The notes under the pieces are model-generated. The model saw only the letters and a program-made list of their open reading frames with translations, was not told the origin of the DNA and ran no database searches. From assembly GCF_046630445.1 (NCBI RefSeq), contig NC_092334.1, positions 108,573,001 to 108,637,000 of the forward strand: DNA of 64,000 bases, in the 5' to 3' direction. Position numbers and translations under genes: made by a program. Shown piece by piece: positions 49,611-61,120 of this stretch (position 1 is the stretch's first letter; every line of letters starts with the position of its first letter). This DNA comes from Rutidosis leptorrhynchoides (taxonomy: Eukaryota > Streptophyta > Magnoliopsida > Asterales > Asteraceae).

Positions 49611-51077
49611 AAACAAACCAATGAACAAAATGCTCAAGCATTTAGAAATCAACAAGCTTCTATTCAAAATTTGGAACAAGAAGTAAGTAACCTAGCAAGG
49701 TTGATAGGTGAAAGAAAACCGAGAAGTTTACCTAGTGATACAAATGCTAACCCCCGGAATGAAACAGCTAAAGCCATTACCACAAGAAGTGGTACAACAC
49801 TTAAACCACCTGAAATACCTGCAATTTCTGATGAAGCTATTCCTACTCCACAAGAACCACAACCTGAGCAAGATAAGGAAACAGAACCGGTAGTTGAAAA
49901 GGTTAATGAAGATAACACAGTTAAGGCTAAACCTTATGTTAAACCATACCAACCACCACTTCCTTACCCGAGTAAAATGAAAAAAGAGAGACTTGAAGCC
50001 GAGCAATCCAAATTTTTGGATATGTTTAAACAAATAAATGTCAATCTTCCTTTCATTGATGTGATTTCAGGAATGCCTAGATATGCTAAATTCTTGAAAG
50101 ATCTAATCACAAATAGAAAGAAAATGGAAGAACTCTCGGCCGTTACTATGAATGCTAATTGTTCAGCAGTGCTGTTGAATAAGATACCAGAAAAATTATC
50201 TGATCCAGGAAGTTTCACAATTCCATGTTTTCTGGGTAGTCTTAGTTCAATAGAAGCATTGGCAGACTTAGGTGCTAGTATAAATTTAATGCCGTATTCA
50301 CTATACACTAAACTAGACCTTGGGGAATTGAAACCAACACGAATAAGCATACAACTAGCCGATCGATCAATAAAATATCCTAGAGGGATAATGGAGAACA
50401 TGCTAGTTAAAGTTGGTACTTTAGTATTTCCAGTAGATTTTGTTATTCTGGACATGGAAGAAGATTCTCAAGTTCCTCTCATATTAGGAAGACCATTCTT
50501 AAACTCGGCCAAAGCAATGATAGACGTGTTTGGTAAGAAACTGACCCTAAGTATAGAGGATGAGAGTGTTACCTTTTCAGTTGATAGAGCAATGCAACAA
50601 CCGCAATCTGCAGATGATACATGTTATTATATCCAAACTATAGATTCACATGCAGAATTGTTAGAAGAATTTCCAGAATTACAAGGAACATGAGAATGTT
50701 CTTTAGGAGAAGGAACTGAACCAATTGACGAAACTGAAATGTTAGCGACACTAATAGCTAATGGATATGAACCAACAACAGAAGAAATTCAAATGCTAAA
50801 AGAAGAAGACAGATATCGATATAAATCATCGATAGAAGAACCTCCGACATTAGAGTTAAAGCCACTTCCAAACCATTTGAAATATGCTTATTTACATGGT
50901 GAATCTGAATTACCTGTAATAATATCGTCTTTTCTTACTGAAAATGAAAAATCTCAACTCATTTCTGTGTTAAAAGCTCTTAAACCAGCTATTGCATGGA
51001 AAATTCATGATATAAAAGGAATAAGTCCTTCGTATTGCACAAGTAAAATCCTTATGGAAGAAAGTCATAAATGTATG
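49611..51077 (+). pseudogene. Athila copy 2: protease and start of reverse transcriptase, cut by Tekay
   Basis: The gag-pol frame continues through the linker and the protease (ADLGASINLMP, PLILGRPFLN), which are open up to a TGA at 50,691-50,693 where copy 1 has a Gly codon. The frame then resumes to the word KILMEESHK. At 51,078 a Tekay LTR begins (TGAAATGTCCCG), so the RT core, RNase H and integrase are absent from this window and should lie past the right edge. The last five bases before the LTR (GTATG, 51,073-51,077) should be the left half of its target duplication. Confidence 0.92.
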
Positions 51078-54000
51078 TGAAATGTCCCGTTCTTATTGAT
51101 TAAAAACGTTCCATATTAATTGATTTCGTTGCGAGGTTTTGACCTCTATATGAGACGTTTTTCAAAGACTGCTTTCATTTTTAAAACAAACCATAACCTT
51201 TATTTCATAAATAAAGGTTTAAAAAGCTTTACGTAGATTATCAAATAATGATAATCTAAAATATCCTGTTTACACAAGACCATTACATAATGGTTTACAA
51301 TACAAATATGTTACATCGAAATCAGTTTCTTGAATGCAGTTTTTACACAATATCATACAAACATGGACTCCAAATCTTGTCCTTATTTTAGTATGCAATA
51401 GCGGAAGCTCTTAGTATTCACCTGAGAATAAACATGCGTTAAACGTCAACAAAAATGTTGGTGAGTTATAGGTTTAACCTATATATATCAAATCGTAACA
51501 ATAGACCACAAGATTTCATATTTCAATACACATCCCATACATAGAGATAAAAATCATTCATATGGTGAACACCTGGTAATCGACATTCACAATATGCATA
51601 TAAGAATATCCCCATCATTCCGGGATCCTCCTTCGGACATGATATAAATTTCGAAGTACTAAAGCATCCGGTACTTTGGATGGGGCTTGTTGGGCCCGAT
51701 AGATCTATCTTTAGAGTTCGCGTCAATTAGGGTGTCTGTTCCCTAATTCTTAGATTACCAGACTTAATAAAAAGGGCATATTCGATTAGATAATCCAACC
51801 ATAGAATGTAGTTTCAAGTACTTGTGTCTATTTTGTAAAACAGTTATAAAAGCAACGCATGTATTCTCAGTCCCAAAAATATATATTACGAAAGCATTTA
51901 AAAAGGGAATAATGAAACTCACTTTCACAGATTTTTACTTCGTCGGGAAGTAAGACTTGGCCACTGGTTGATTCACGAACCTATAACAATATATACATAT
52001 ATATCAAAGTATGTTCAAAATATATTTACAACACTTTTAATACATTTTGATGTTTTAAGTTTATTAAGTCAGCTGTCCTCGTTAGTAACCTACAACTAGT
52101 TGTCCACAGTTAGATGTACAGAAATAAATCGATAAATATTATCTTGAATCAATCCACGACCCAGTGTATACGTATCTCAGTATTGATCACAACTCAAACT
52201 ATATATATTTTGGAATCAACCTCAACCCTGTATAGCTAACTCCAACATTCACATATAGAGTATCTATGGTTGTTCTGAAATATATATAGATGTGTCGACA
52301 TGATAGGTCGAAACATTGTATACGTGTCTATGGTATCTCAAGATTACATAATATACAATACAAGTTGATTAAGTTATGGTTGGAATAGATTTGCTACCAA
52401 TTTTCACGTAGCTAAAATGAGAAAAATTATCCAATCTTGTTTTACCCATAACTTCTTCATTTTAAATCCGTTTTGAGTGAATCAAATTGCTATGGTTTCA
52501 TATTGAACTCTATTTTATGAATCTAAACAGAAAAAGTATAGGTTTATGGTCCAAAAAATAAGTTACAAGTCGTTTTTGTAAAGGTAGTCATTTCAGTCGA
52601 AAGAACGACGTCTAGATGATCATTTTAGAAAACATACTTCCACTTTGAGTTTAATCATAATTTTTGGATATAGTTTCATGTTCATAATAAAAATCATTTT
52701 CCCAGAATAACAACTTTTAAATCAAAGTTTATCATAGTTTTTAATTAACTAACCCAAAACAGCCAGCAGTGTTACTACGACGGCGTAAATCCGGTTTTAC
52801 GGTGTTTTTCGTGTTTCCAGGTTTTAAATCATTAAGTTAGCATATCATATAGATATAGAACATGTGTTTAGTTGATTTTAAAAGTCAAGTTAGAAGGATT
52901 AACTTTTATTTGCGAACAAGTTTAGAATTAACTAAACTATGTTCTAGTGATTACAAGTTTAAACCTTCGAATAAGATAGCTTTATATGTATGAATCGAAT
53001 GATGTTATGAACATCATTACTACCTCAAGTTCCTTGGATAAATCTACTGGAAATGAGAAAAATATATCTAGCTTCAAAGGATCCTTGGATGGCTTGAAAG
53101 TTCTTGAAGCAGAATCATGACACGAAAACAATTTCAAGTAAGATTTCCACTCGAAATAAGATTGTTATAGTTATAGAAATTGAATTAAAGTTTGAATATG
53201 ATTATTACCTTGTATTAGAAAGATAACCTACTGTAAGTAACAAAGGTTTCTTGATCTTGGATGATTACTTGGAATGGATTTAGAAAACTTGGAAGTAAAC
53301 TTGCAATCTTGGAAGTATTCTTGATTTTATGAAACTAGAACTTTTGGAATTTATGAAGAACACTTAGAACTTGAAGATAGAACTTGAGAGAGATCAATTA
53401 GATGAAGAAAATTGAAGAATGAAAGTGTTTGTAGGTGTTTTTGGTCGTTGGTGTATGGATTATATATAAAGGATATGTAATTTTGTTTTCATGTAAATAA
53501 GTCATGAATGATTACTCATATTTTTGTAATTTTATGAGATATTTCATGCTAGTTGCCAAATGATGGTTCTTACATGTGTTAGGTGACTCACATGGGCTAC
53601 TAAGAGCTTATCATTGGAGTGTATATACCAATAGTACATACATCTAAAAGCTGTGTATTGTACGAGTACGAATACGGGTGCATACGAGTAGATTTGTTGA
53701 TGAAACTGAACGAGGATGTAATTGTAAGCATTTTTGTTAAGTAGAAGTATATTGATAAGTGTCTTGAAGTCTTTCAAAAGTGTATGAATACATATTAAAA
53801 CACTACATGTATATACATTTTAACCGAGTCGTTAAGTCATCGTTAGTCGTTACATGTAAATGTTGTTTTGAAACCTTTAGGTTAACGATCTTGTTGAATG
53901 TTGTTAACCCATTGTTTATTATAACAAATGAGATGTTAAATTGTTATATTATCATGATATTATGATATATAATATATCTTAGTATGATATATATACAGTT

Positions 54001-54527
54001 AAATGTCGTTACAACGATAATCGTTACATATATGTCTCGTTTCGAAATCATTAAGTTAGTAGTCTTATTTTTACATATGTATTTCATTGTTAATACACTT
54101 AATAATATATTTACTTATCATTTAACATAATTAACCAAGTATATCAATATATTAATATGATTCATATGTACCTAGTAAGACGTTGTTATAACGATAATCG
54201 TTATATATATCGTTTTCGAGTTTCTTAAATTAATAGTCTCATTTTTATGTATATAACTCATTGTTAAAATACCTAATGAGATACATACTTATAATAAAAT
54301 CATGTTAACTATATGTATAACCATATATATGTCATCGTATAGTTTTTACAAGTTTTAACGTTCGTGAATCACCGGTCAACTTGGGTGGTCAATTGTCTGT
54401 ATGAAACCTATTTCAATTAATCAAGTCTTAACAAGTTTGATTGCTTAATATGTTGGAAAAACTTAATCATGTAAATAACAATTTCATTTAATATATATAT
54501 AAACATGGAAAAGTTCGGGTCACTACA
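51078..54527 (-). repeat. Tekay 3' LTR
   Basis: 3,450 bases from TGAAATGTCCCG (51,078) to GTCACTACA (54,527). On the minus strand it reads TGTAGTGACC...GGGACATTTCA. It has an internal duplication: the ATGTCGTTACAACGATAATCG word at about 54,003 recurs in diverged form at about 54,183, and this extra block is absent from the LTR at 1-1,627. Confidence 0.95.
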
Positions 54528-54563
54528 GTACCTACCCGTTAAATAAATTTCGTCCCGAAATTT
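54528..54563 (-). promoter_or_regulatory. 3' polypurine tract and hairpin of the Tekay element
   Basis: On the minus strand AAATTTCGGGACGAAATTT is followed by ATTTAACGGGTAGGTAC, which abuts the LTR. The hairpin and tract match those of family B almost exactly. The hairpin begins at the last base of the pol stop codon. Confidence 0.85.
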
Positions 54564-56737
54564 TAAGCAGTTGGAGGTGTTGACGTATCTTCTGGAAATA
54601 AATGCGGATATTTCTTCTTCATCTGATCTTCATGCTCCCAGGTGAACTCGGGTCCTCTATGAGCATTCCATCGAACCTTAACAATCGGTATCTTGTTTTG
54701 TTTAAGTCTCTTAACCTCACGATCCATTATTTCGACGGGTTCTTCAATGAATTGAAGTTTTTCATTGATTTGGATTTCGTCCAACGGATTAGTGAGATCT
54801 TCTTTAGCAAAACATTTCTTCAAATTTGAGACGTGGAAAGTGTTATGTACAGCCACGAGTTGTTGAGGTAGCTCCAGTTGGTAAGCTACTGGTCCGATAC
54901 GATCTATAATCTTGAATGGTCCAATGTACCTTGGATTTAGGTTCCCCCGTTTACCAAATCGAACAACGCCTTTCCAAGGTGAAACTTTAAGCATGACCAT
55001 TTCTCCAATTTCAAACTCTATATCTTTTCTTTTACTATCCGCGTAGCTCTTTTGTCGACTCTGGGCGGTTTTCAATCTTTGTTGAATTTGGATGATTTTC
55101 TCGGTAGTTTCTTGTATTATCTCCGGACCCGTAATCTGTCTATCCCCCACTTCATTCCAACAAATCGGAGACCTGCACTTTCTACCATAAAGTGCCTCAA
55201 ACGGCGCCATCTCAATAATAGAATGATAACTGTTGTTGTAGGAAAATTCTGCTAACGGTAGGTGTCGATCCCAACTGTTTCCGAAATCAATAACACATGC
55301 TCGTAGCATGTCTTTAAGCGTTTGTATCGTCCTTTCGCTCTGTCCATCAGTTTGTGGATGATAGGCAGTACTCATGTCTAGACGAGTTCCTAATGCTTGC
55401 TGTAATGTCTGCCAGAATCTTGAAATAAATCTGCCATCCCTATCAGAGATAATAGAGATTGGTATTCCATGTCTGGAGACGACTTTCTTCAAATACAGTC
55501 GTGCTAACTTCTCCATCTTGTCATCTTCTCTTATTGGCAGGAAGTGTGCTGATTTGGTGAGACGATCAACTATTACCCAAATAGTATCAAAACCACATGC
55601 AGTCCTTGGAAATTTAGTGATGAAATCCATAGTAATGTTTTCCCATTTCCATTCCGGGATTTCGGGTTGTTGAAGTAGACCTGATGGTTTCTGATGCTCA
55701 GCTTTAACCTTAGAACACGTCAAACATTCTCCTACGTATTTAGCAACATCGGCTTTCATACCCGGCCACCAAAAATGTTTCTTGAGATCCTTGTACATCT
55801 TCCCCGTTCCAGGATGTATTGAGTATCTGGTTTTATGAGCTTCTCTAAGTACCATTTCTCTCATATCTCCAAATTTTGGTACCCAAATCCTTTCAGCCCT
55901 ATACCGGGTTCCGTCTTCCCGAATATTAAGATGCTTCTCCAATCCTTTGGGTATTTCATCCTTTAAATATCCCTCTTTTAAAACTCCTTGTTGCGCCTCC
56001 TTTATTTGAGTAGTAAGGTTAGTGTGAATCATTATATTCATAGATTTTACTCGAATGGGTTCTCTGTCCTTCCTGCTCAAGGCATCGGCTACCACATTTG
56101 CCTTCCCCGGGTGGTAACGAATCTCAAAATCGTAATCATTCAACAATTCAATCCACCTACGATGCCTCATATTCAGTTGTTTCTGATTAAATATGTGTTG
56201 AAGACTTTTGTGGTCGGTATATATAATACTTTTGACCCCATATAAGTAGTGCCTCCAAGTTTTTAATGCAAAAACCACCGTGCCTAATTCCAAATCATGC
56301 ATCGTATAATTTTGTTCGTGAATCTTCAATTGTCTAGACGCATAAGCAATCACCTTCGTTCGTTGCATTAATACACAACCGAGACCTTGCTTTGATGCGT
56401 CACAATAAATCACAAAATCATCATTCCCTTCAGGCAATGACAATATAGGTGCCGTAGTTAGCTTTTTCTTCAATAATTGAAACGCCTTCTCTTGTTCATC
56501 CTTCCATTCAAATTTCTTCCCTTTATGCGTTAATGCAGTCAAGGGTTTTGCTATTTTGGAGAAATCTTGGATGAATCTTCTGTAGTAACCAGCCAATCCT
56601 AAAAATTGACGTATATGCTTCAGAGTTTTTGGGGTTTCCCACTTTTCAACGGTTTTGATCTTTGCCGGGTCCACCTGGATACCTTCTTTGTTCACTATGT
56701 GACCGAGGAATTGAACTTCTTCCAACAAAATGCACAC
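54563..56737 (-). pseudogene. Tekay pol, second part: RT end, RNase H, integrase, chromodomain-like tail
   Basis: 724 open residues. The RT thumb and connection are at about 1-95 ([19 protein letters not shown]). RNase H is at about 105-215, with [15 protein letters not shown] and [11 protein letters not shown]. The HHCC zinc region is at about 295-350, ending ECLTC. The integrase core is at about 370-480 with catalytic D, D and E in [18 protein letters not shown] and DGQSERTIQ. The C-terminal domain has [16 protein letters not shown] and [12 protein letters not shown]. The last 70 residues ([13 protein letters not shown]) resemble the degenerate chromodomain of Tekay/Del chromoviruses, which directs integration to marked chromatin. 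The frame is intact but lacks its own start, being separated from the RT core by a 1-base deletion near 56,735. Confidence 0.93.
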
Positions 56738-57912
56738 TTTGAAAACTTAGCGTACAGTTTTTCTTTCCTCAATACTTCTAGCACTTTTATCAAATGTTCT
56801 TCGTGCTCTTGATCATTCTTTGAGTAAATAAGTATGTCATCGATGAAAACAATGACAAACTTGTCAAGATATGGCCCACACACTCGGTTCATAAGGTCCA
56901 TGAACACAGCTGGTGTGTTAGTCAATCCAAACGGCATAACCATAAACTCGTAATGATCATAACGCGTCCTAAAAGTAGTTTTTGGAATATCGTCCTCCTT
57001 TACTCGCATTTGATGATATCCAGAATGTAAATCGATCTTCGAATAAACCGACGAGCCTTGTAGTTGATCAAATAAGTCGTCAATTCTCGGCAGTGGATAA
57101 CAGTTTTTGATGGTAAGTTTATTCAACTCTCTGTAGTCAATACACAACCTAAATGTACCATCCTTCTTCTTGACAAATAAAACAGAAGCTCCCCATGGTG
57201 ATGTGCTTGGTCGAATGAAACCACGTTCTAATAGTTCTTGCAGTTGGCTTTGTAGTTCTTTCATCTCGCTGGGTGCGAGTCTATAAGGAGCACGAGCTAT
57301 TGGTGCAGCTCCTGGTACAAGATCTATTTGAAATTCAACAGATCGATGTGGAGGTAGTCCCGGTAATTCTTTCAGAAATACATCGGGAAATTCTTTTGCG
57401 ACGGGAACATCATTGATGCTCTTTTCTTCAGTTTGTACTTTCTCGACGTGTGCTAGAACAGCATAGCAACCTTTTCTTATTAGTTTTTGTGCCTTCAAAT
57501 TACTAATAAGATGTAGTTTCATGTTGCCCTTTTCTCTGTACACCATTAAGGGTTCTCCTTCTTCTCGTACACTGCGAATTGCATTTTTATAACATACGAT
57601 CTCTGCTTTCACTTTCTTCAGCCAGTCCATGCCAACTATTACATCAAAACTCCCTAACTCTACTGGTATCAAATCAATCTTAAATATTTCGCTACCCAGT
57701 TTAATTTCTCGATTCCGGCATATATTATCTGTTGAAATTAATTTACCGTTTGCTAATTCGAGTAAAAATTTACTATCTAACGGCGTCAATGGACAACTTA
57801 ATTTAGCACAAAAATCTCTACTCATATAGCTTCTATCCGCACCCGAATCAAATAAAACGTAAGCAGATTTATTGTCAATAAGAAACGTACCCGTAACAAG
57901 CTCCGGGTCTTC
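56695..57912 (-). pseudogene. Tekay pol, first part: protease and reverse transcriptase core
   Basis: The frame runs from the stop at 57,913 to about 56,735. The protease has the active-site word [10 protein letters not shown] (about 57,850) and [10 protein letters not shown]. After a linker comes the RT, with [37 protein letters not shown] and [12 protein letters not shown]. Its catalytic [11 protein letters not shown] has both aspartates. Near 56,735 one G is missing compared with the usual [11 protein letters not shown] motif, so the last residues (from AFCWKK on) are out of frame. The stop at 57,913 replaces a codon joining gag to protease. Confidence 0.92.
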
Positions 57913-58277
57913 CTATGCCTCTGCCGCATTAATATTGAAAACTCTTCCGCGGCCTTGTCCATTCGTGTTCTCCTGGTTCGGGCAATTTCTAATAATGTGT
58001 CCCGGTTTTCCACATTTATAACAAACTACATTGGCATAACTTGCTCCGACACTACTTGCTCCGCCATTACTCGTTCCGACACCATTTGTTCCTTTCGTTC
58101 TGTTAACCCCTGGTCCGTAGACCTCACACTTCGCCGCACTATGAGCATTTCTTTTACACTTGTTGCAAAATTTGGTGCAGAACCCCGAGTGATACTTTTC
58201 ACACCTTTGGCATAGCTGCTTCTGATTGTTGTTGTTGTTGCGGTTGTTATTGTTGTTGGGATGATTGTTGTAGTTGC

Positions 58278-58314
<37 letters not shown>

Positions 58315-59148
58315 GGGCCGTTTGTTGTAGTTGCGATTGATGTTGCGATTGTTGGGATAATTGTTGCGATTATTGTTGTAATTGCTGTTGTTGTTGTATT
58401 GGTGATTCTTATCACCGTTTTCCTCCCACTTTTTTTTGACTTGCTTTACATTGGCCTCTTCAGCCGTATGTTCTTTAATTCTTTCCTCAATCTGGTTCAC
58501 TAGTTTGTGAGCCATTCTACATGCCTGTTGTATGGAGGCGGGCTCGTGTGAACTTATATCTTCTTGGATTCTTTCCGGTAATCCTTTCACAAACGCGTCG
58601 ATCTTCTCTTCCTCATCTTCGAACGCTCCCGGACACAATAGGCACAATTCTGTGAATCGTCTTTCGTACGTGGTAATATCAAATCCTTGGGTTCGTAACC
58701 CTCTAAGTTCTGTCTTGAGCTTATTGACCTCGGTTCTGGGACGGTACTTTTCGTTCATCAAGTGCTTGAATCCTGACCACGGTAGTGCATACGCATCATC
58801 TTGTCCCACTTGCTCTAGATAGGTATTTCACCATGTTAACGCAGAACCTGTGAAGGTATGCGTGGCGTACTTCACTTTGTCCTCTTTAGTACACTTACTT
58901 ATGGCAAACACCGATTCGACCTTCTCGGTCCACCATTTCAATCCGATCGGTCCTTCGGTTCCATCAAATTCCAAAGGTTTGCAGGCAGTGAATTCTTTGT
59001 AGGTGCATCCTACACGATTTCCTGTACTGCTAGATCCAAGGTTATTGTTGGTATGTAGCGTAGCCTGTACTGCGGCTATGTTTGAAGCTAGAAAAGTACG
59101 AAATTCCTCTTCATTCATATTCACAGTGTGTCGAGTAGTCGGTGCCAT
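57913..59148 (-). pseudogene. Tekay gag
   Basis: Starts at 59,148 (MAPTTRHTVNMNEEEF). A longer frame begins at 59,184, but the MAPTT start fits the family better. A TGA at 58,828-58,830 replaces the second Trp in the SALTWWN motif and splits the protein. The gag core continues with FKHLMNEKYRPRTEV and ITTYERRFTELC. An Asn-rich tract coded by AAC/AAT repeats (58,210-58,420) precedes two Cys/His regions, the second a classical knuckle CYKCGKPGHIIRNC. A TAG at 57,913 ends the frame before protease. Gag would form the virus-like particle and bind RNA. Confidence 0.92.
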
Positions 59149-59184
59149 TTCCTTCAAAATAGTCAAATGGAACAAGTTAATCAT

Positions 59185-59489
59185 ACAGAATATTAAGAGT
59201 AGTTAATAGTATTTCGTAGCATAATATGAACTCATTTATAAAAGCTTTTTCTTGATATTAGCGTTTTATAAGTTTAAATTCGGGTAGTACCTACCCGTTA
59301 AGTTCATACTTAGTAGCTAATATACAATTCAACTACTACAATTCTATATGAAAAACTGATTATAATAATATTTCGCGTTCAAACTTTTATACAATATTTT
59401 ACAAACTTACAATACCGCTTATTTTACATAAAGCATGAAATATAGCACACAATAACTTTGATACAAGATAGTTGTGAAGATAATTCTAG
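59185..59489 (-). other. Spacer between the F-box ORF and gag
   Basis: AT-rich, without coding frames, but holding the internal polypurine-tract copy (59,281-59,301) about 135 bases before the gag start. Confidence 0.6.
59281..59301 (-). promoter_or_regulatory. Internal copy of the polypurine tract in the Tekay element
   Basis: On the minus strand TTAACGGGTAGGTACT is identical over 16 bases to the 3' tract plus the first LTR base. It continues ACCCG, so that CGGGTA and TACCCG can pair around GGTAC. It lies 1.8 kb from the 5' LTR. Element B has the equivalent 2.1 kb from its 5' LTR. A second plus-strand priming site is one possible role; a structured leader element before gag is another. Confidence 0.7.
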
Positions 59490-60173
59490 CTAGTACACAA
59501 GTCGTTCAGCAAAAGCAATAAAGACACGTAATTCATACGTCCAGAAACAAGTCATGCATTCTGGTTTTACTAGGACTACTTCCCATCCTTGGTCTTGTAG
59601 AACATAACCGTTATGGCCGTTGATAAGACATCGTGTTGTAACGTCGTCAAAGGGACGAGGGTTACCTAATGTCCAACAGTTCCGTAACAATCTAAAAACC
59701 TCATTTCTTACCCCAATTACCGACTCCGTCACTTGTGGGAACGTTTTGTTCAATAGTTGTAGCCCGATGTTCTTGTTCTCACTTTGGTGAGAAGCGAACA
59801 TTACTAATCCGTAAGCATAACATGCTTCTTTATGTTGCATGTTAGCCGTTTTTTCTAAATCACGAAGTCCAATATTCGGATATATTGAGTCAAAATAATT
59901 TCTTAACCCATTGAGTAAAATAGCATTTGGGTTCCCCGCAATATATGCGTCAAAGTAAACACATCGTAACTTATGGATTTCCCAATGTGATATCCCCCAT
60001 CTTTCGAACGAAAGCCTTTTATAAACCAAGGCATTCTTAGAACGTTCTTCGAATGTCTTACAAACTGATCTCGCCTTAAATAGTTGTGCCGAATAATTCT
60101 GACTGACTCTAGACAAGATTTCATCAATCATGTCTCCGGGTAGGTCTCTTAAAATATTGGGTTGTCTATCCAT
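59490..60173 (-). CDS. F-box protein ORF carried by the Tekay element
   Basis: 227 uninterrupted residues. The N terminus (about residues 8-55) reads ILRDLPGDMIDEILSRVSQN, then KARSVCKTFEE and VYKRLSFE, a standard F-box, which binds SKP1 in SCF ubiquitin ligases. The rest, with NPNAILLNGLRNYF, HKEACYAYGLVMFASHQ and RNEVFRLLRNCW, resembles the plant F-box proteins with a Sel1-like tail (At2g35280 and At1g67623 type); I recognise this from memory and made no search. It lies between the primer site and gag, on the element's coding strand and inside both LTRs, so it travels with the retrotransposon. Its frame is open although gag, pol and the neighbouring accessory ORF are all broken. It has no introns, as expected for a sequence captured through RNA. 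Expression would depend on the LTR promoter. Confidence 0.82.
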   Translation of the reverse strand: MDRQPNILRDLPGDMIDEILSRVSQNYSAQLFKARSVCKTFEERSKNALVYKRLSFERWGISHWEIHKLRCVYFDAYIAGNPNAILLNGLRNYFDSIYPNIGLRDLEKTANMQHKEACYAYGLVMFASHQSENKNIGLQLLNKTFPQVTESVIGVRNEVFRLLRNCWTLGNPRPFDDVTTRCLINGHNGYVLQDQGWEVVLVKPECMTCFWTYELRVFIAFAERLVY

Positions 60174-60314
60174 TTTGTGTTTTTATACTGTAAAATAGAC
60201 AAGAGTTAGATTCATAAAAAAAAAATACTTATTAATACAAGCAATTTTTTTACATATATCATAAAGCATAAGCACACTATATTACATATATTACACCACA
60301 CGAATACAACTATC

Positions 60315-60911
60315 TTATTCCGACTCGCTTGTTTCTTCTTCTTCGGTTTTGGTTCGTTTTGCCAAGTTTCTAGGGATATATGATGTTCCCCTAATACGAG
60401 CCGTCGTTTTCCACATTGGTTTAGAAAAACCTGGTGGTTTAGAGGTTCCCGATTCATTGTTACAACTTAAGGACTTCAGAGGTTGACGATACATATAAAG
60501 TTCATCGGGGTTGGAATTAGATTTCTCTATTTTTATGCCCTTTCCCTTATTATTTTATTTTGCCTTTTTAAATTCAGTTGGGGTAATTTCTATAACATCA
60601 TCGGAATTCTCGTCGGAATCCGATTCATCGGAGAATTGGTAATCCTCCCAATATTTTGCTTCCTTGGCGGAAACACCATTGACCATAATTAACCTTGGTC
60701 GGTTGGTTGAGGATTTTCTTTTACTTAACCGTTTTATTATTTCCCCCACCGGTTCTATTTCTTCTTCCGGTTCCGATTCTTCTTCTGGTTCCGAATCTTC
60801 TTCCGGTTCCTCTTCGGGAACTTGTGAATTAGTCCACGAATCATTCCAATTTACATTTGACTCTTCATTATTATTAGGTGAGTCAATGGGACTTGTTCTA
60901 GAGGTAGACAT
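60315..60911 (-). pseudogene. Tekay accessory ORF: acidic, disordered protein with one stop
   Basis: The first ORF after the primer site, starting at 60,911 (MSTSRTSPIDSPNNNEES). The first 118 residues include a Glu/Pro repeat (PEEEPEEDSEPEEESEPEEE), a basic KRLSKRKSSTNRPR patch and a second acidic stretch (DESDSDENSDD). A TAA at 60,555-60,557 ends it, but the same frame then runs on to 60,315 with a plausible tail (KPMWKTTARIRGTSYIPRN, ending EEEETSESE), so one nonsense codon seems to have cut an original of about 198 residues. It has no known domain. Low-complexity acidic and basic composition suggests binding to nucleic acid or chromatin proteins, but that is a guess. Confidence 0.55.
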
Positions 60912-61106
60912 CTATCACAAAATATCAAACGCGTTAATTGATTAATATATCACATAATATTCACATGTTAAAAATATATAGTTTCCAACAAAATTTGTTA
61001 AGCAATCATTTTTCAAGTAAACACGGTCGAAGTCCAGACTCACTAATGCATCCTAACAAACTCGATAAGACACACTAATGCAAAATTCTGGTTCTCTAAG
61101 ACCAAC

Positions 61107-61118
61107 GCTCGGATACCA
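61107..61118 (-). other. Primer-binding site of the Tekay element
   Basis: On the minus strand TGGTATCCGAGC, two bases from the 5' LTR, matches the initiator-Met tRNA complement (TGGTATCAGAGC) at 11 of 12 positions. Confidence 0.9.
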
Positions 61119-61120
61119 AC

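Noticed and set aside
59490-60173. The F-box ORF as an ordinary host gene
   Set aside because: It lies inside a Tekay element between primer site and gag, on the element's sense strand and without introns or its own visible promoter, so it is better described as element-borne.
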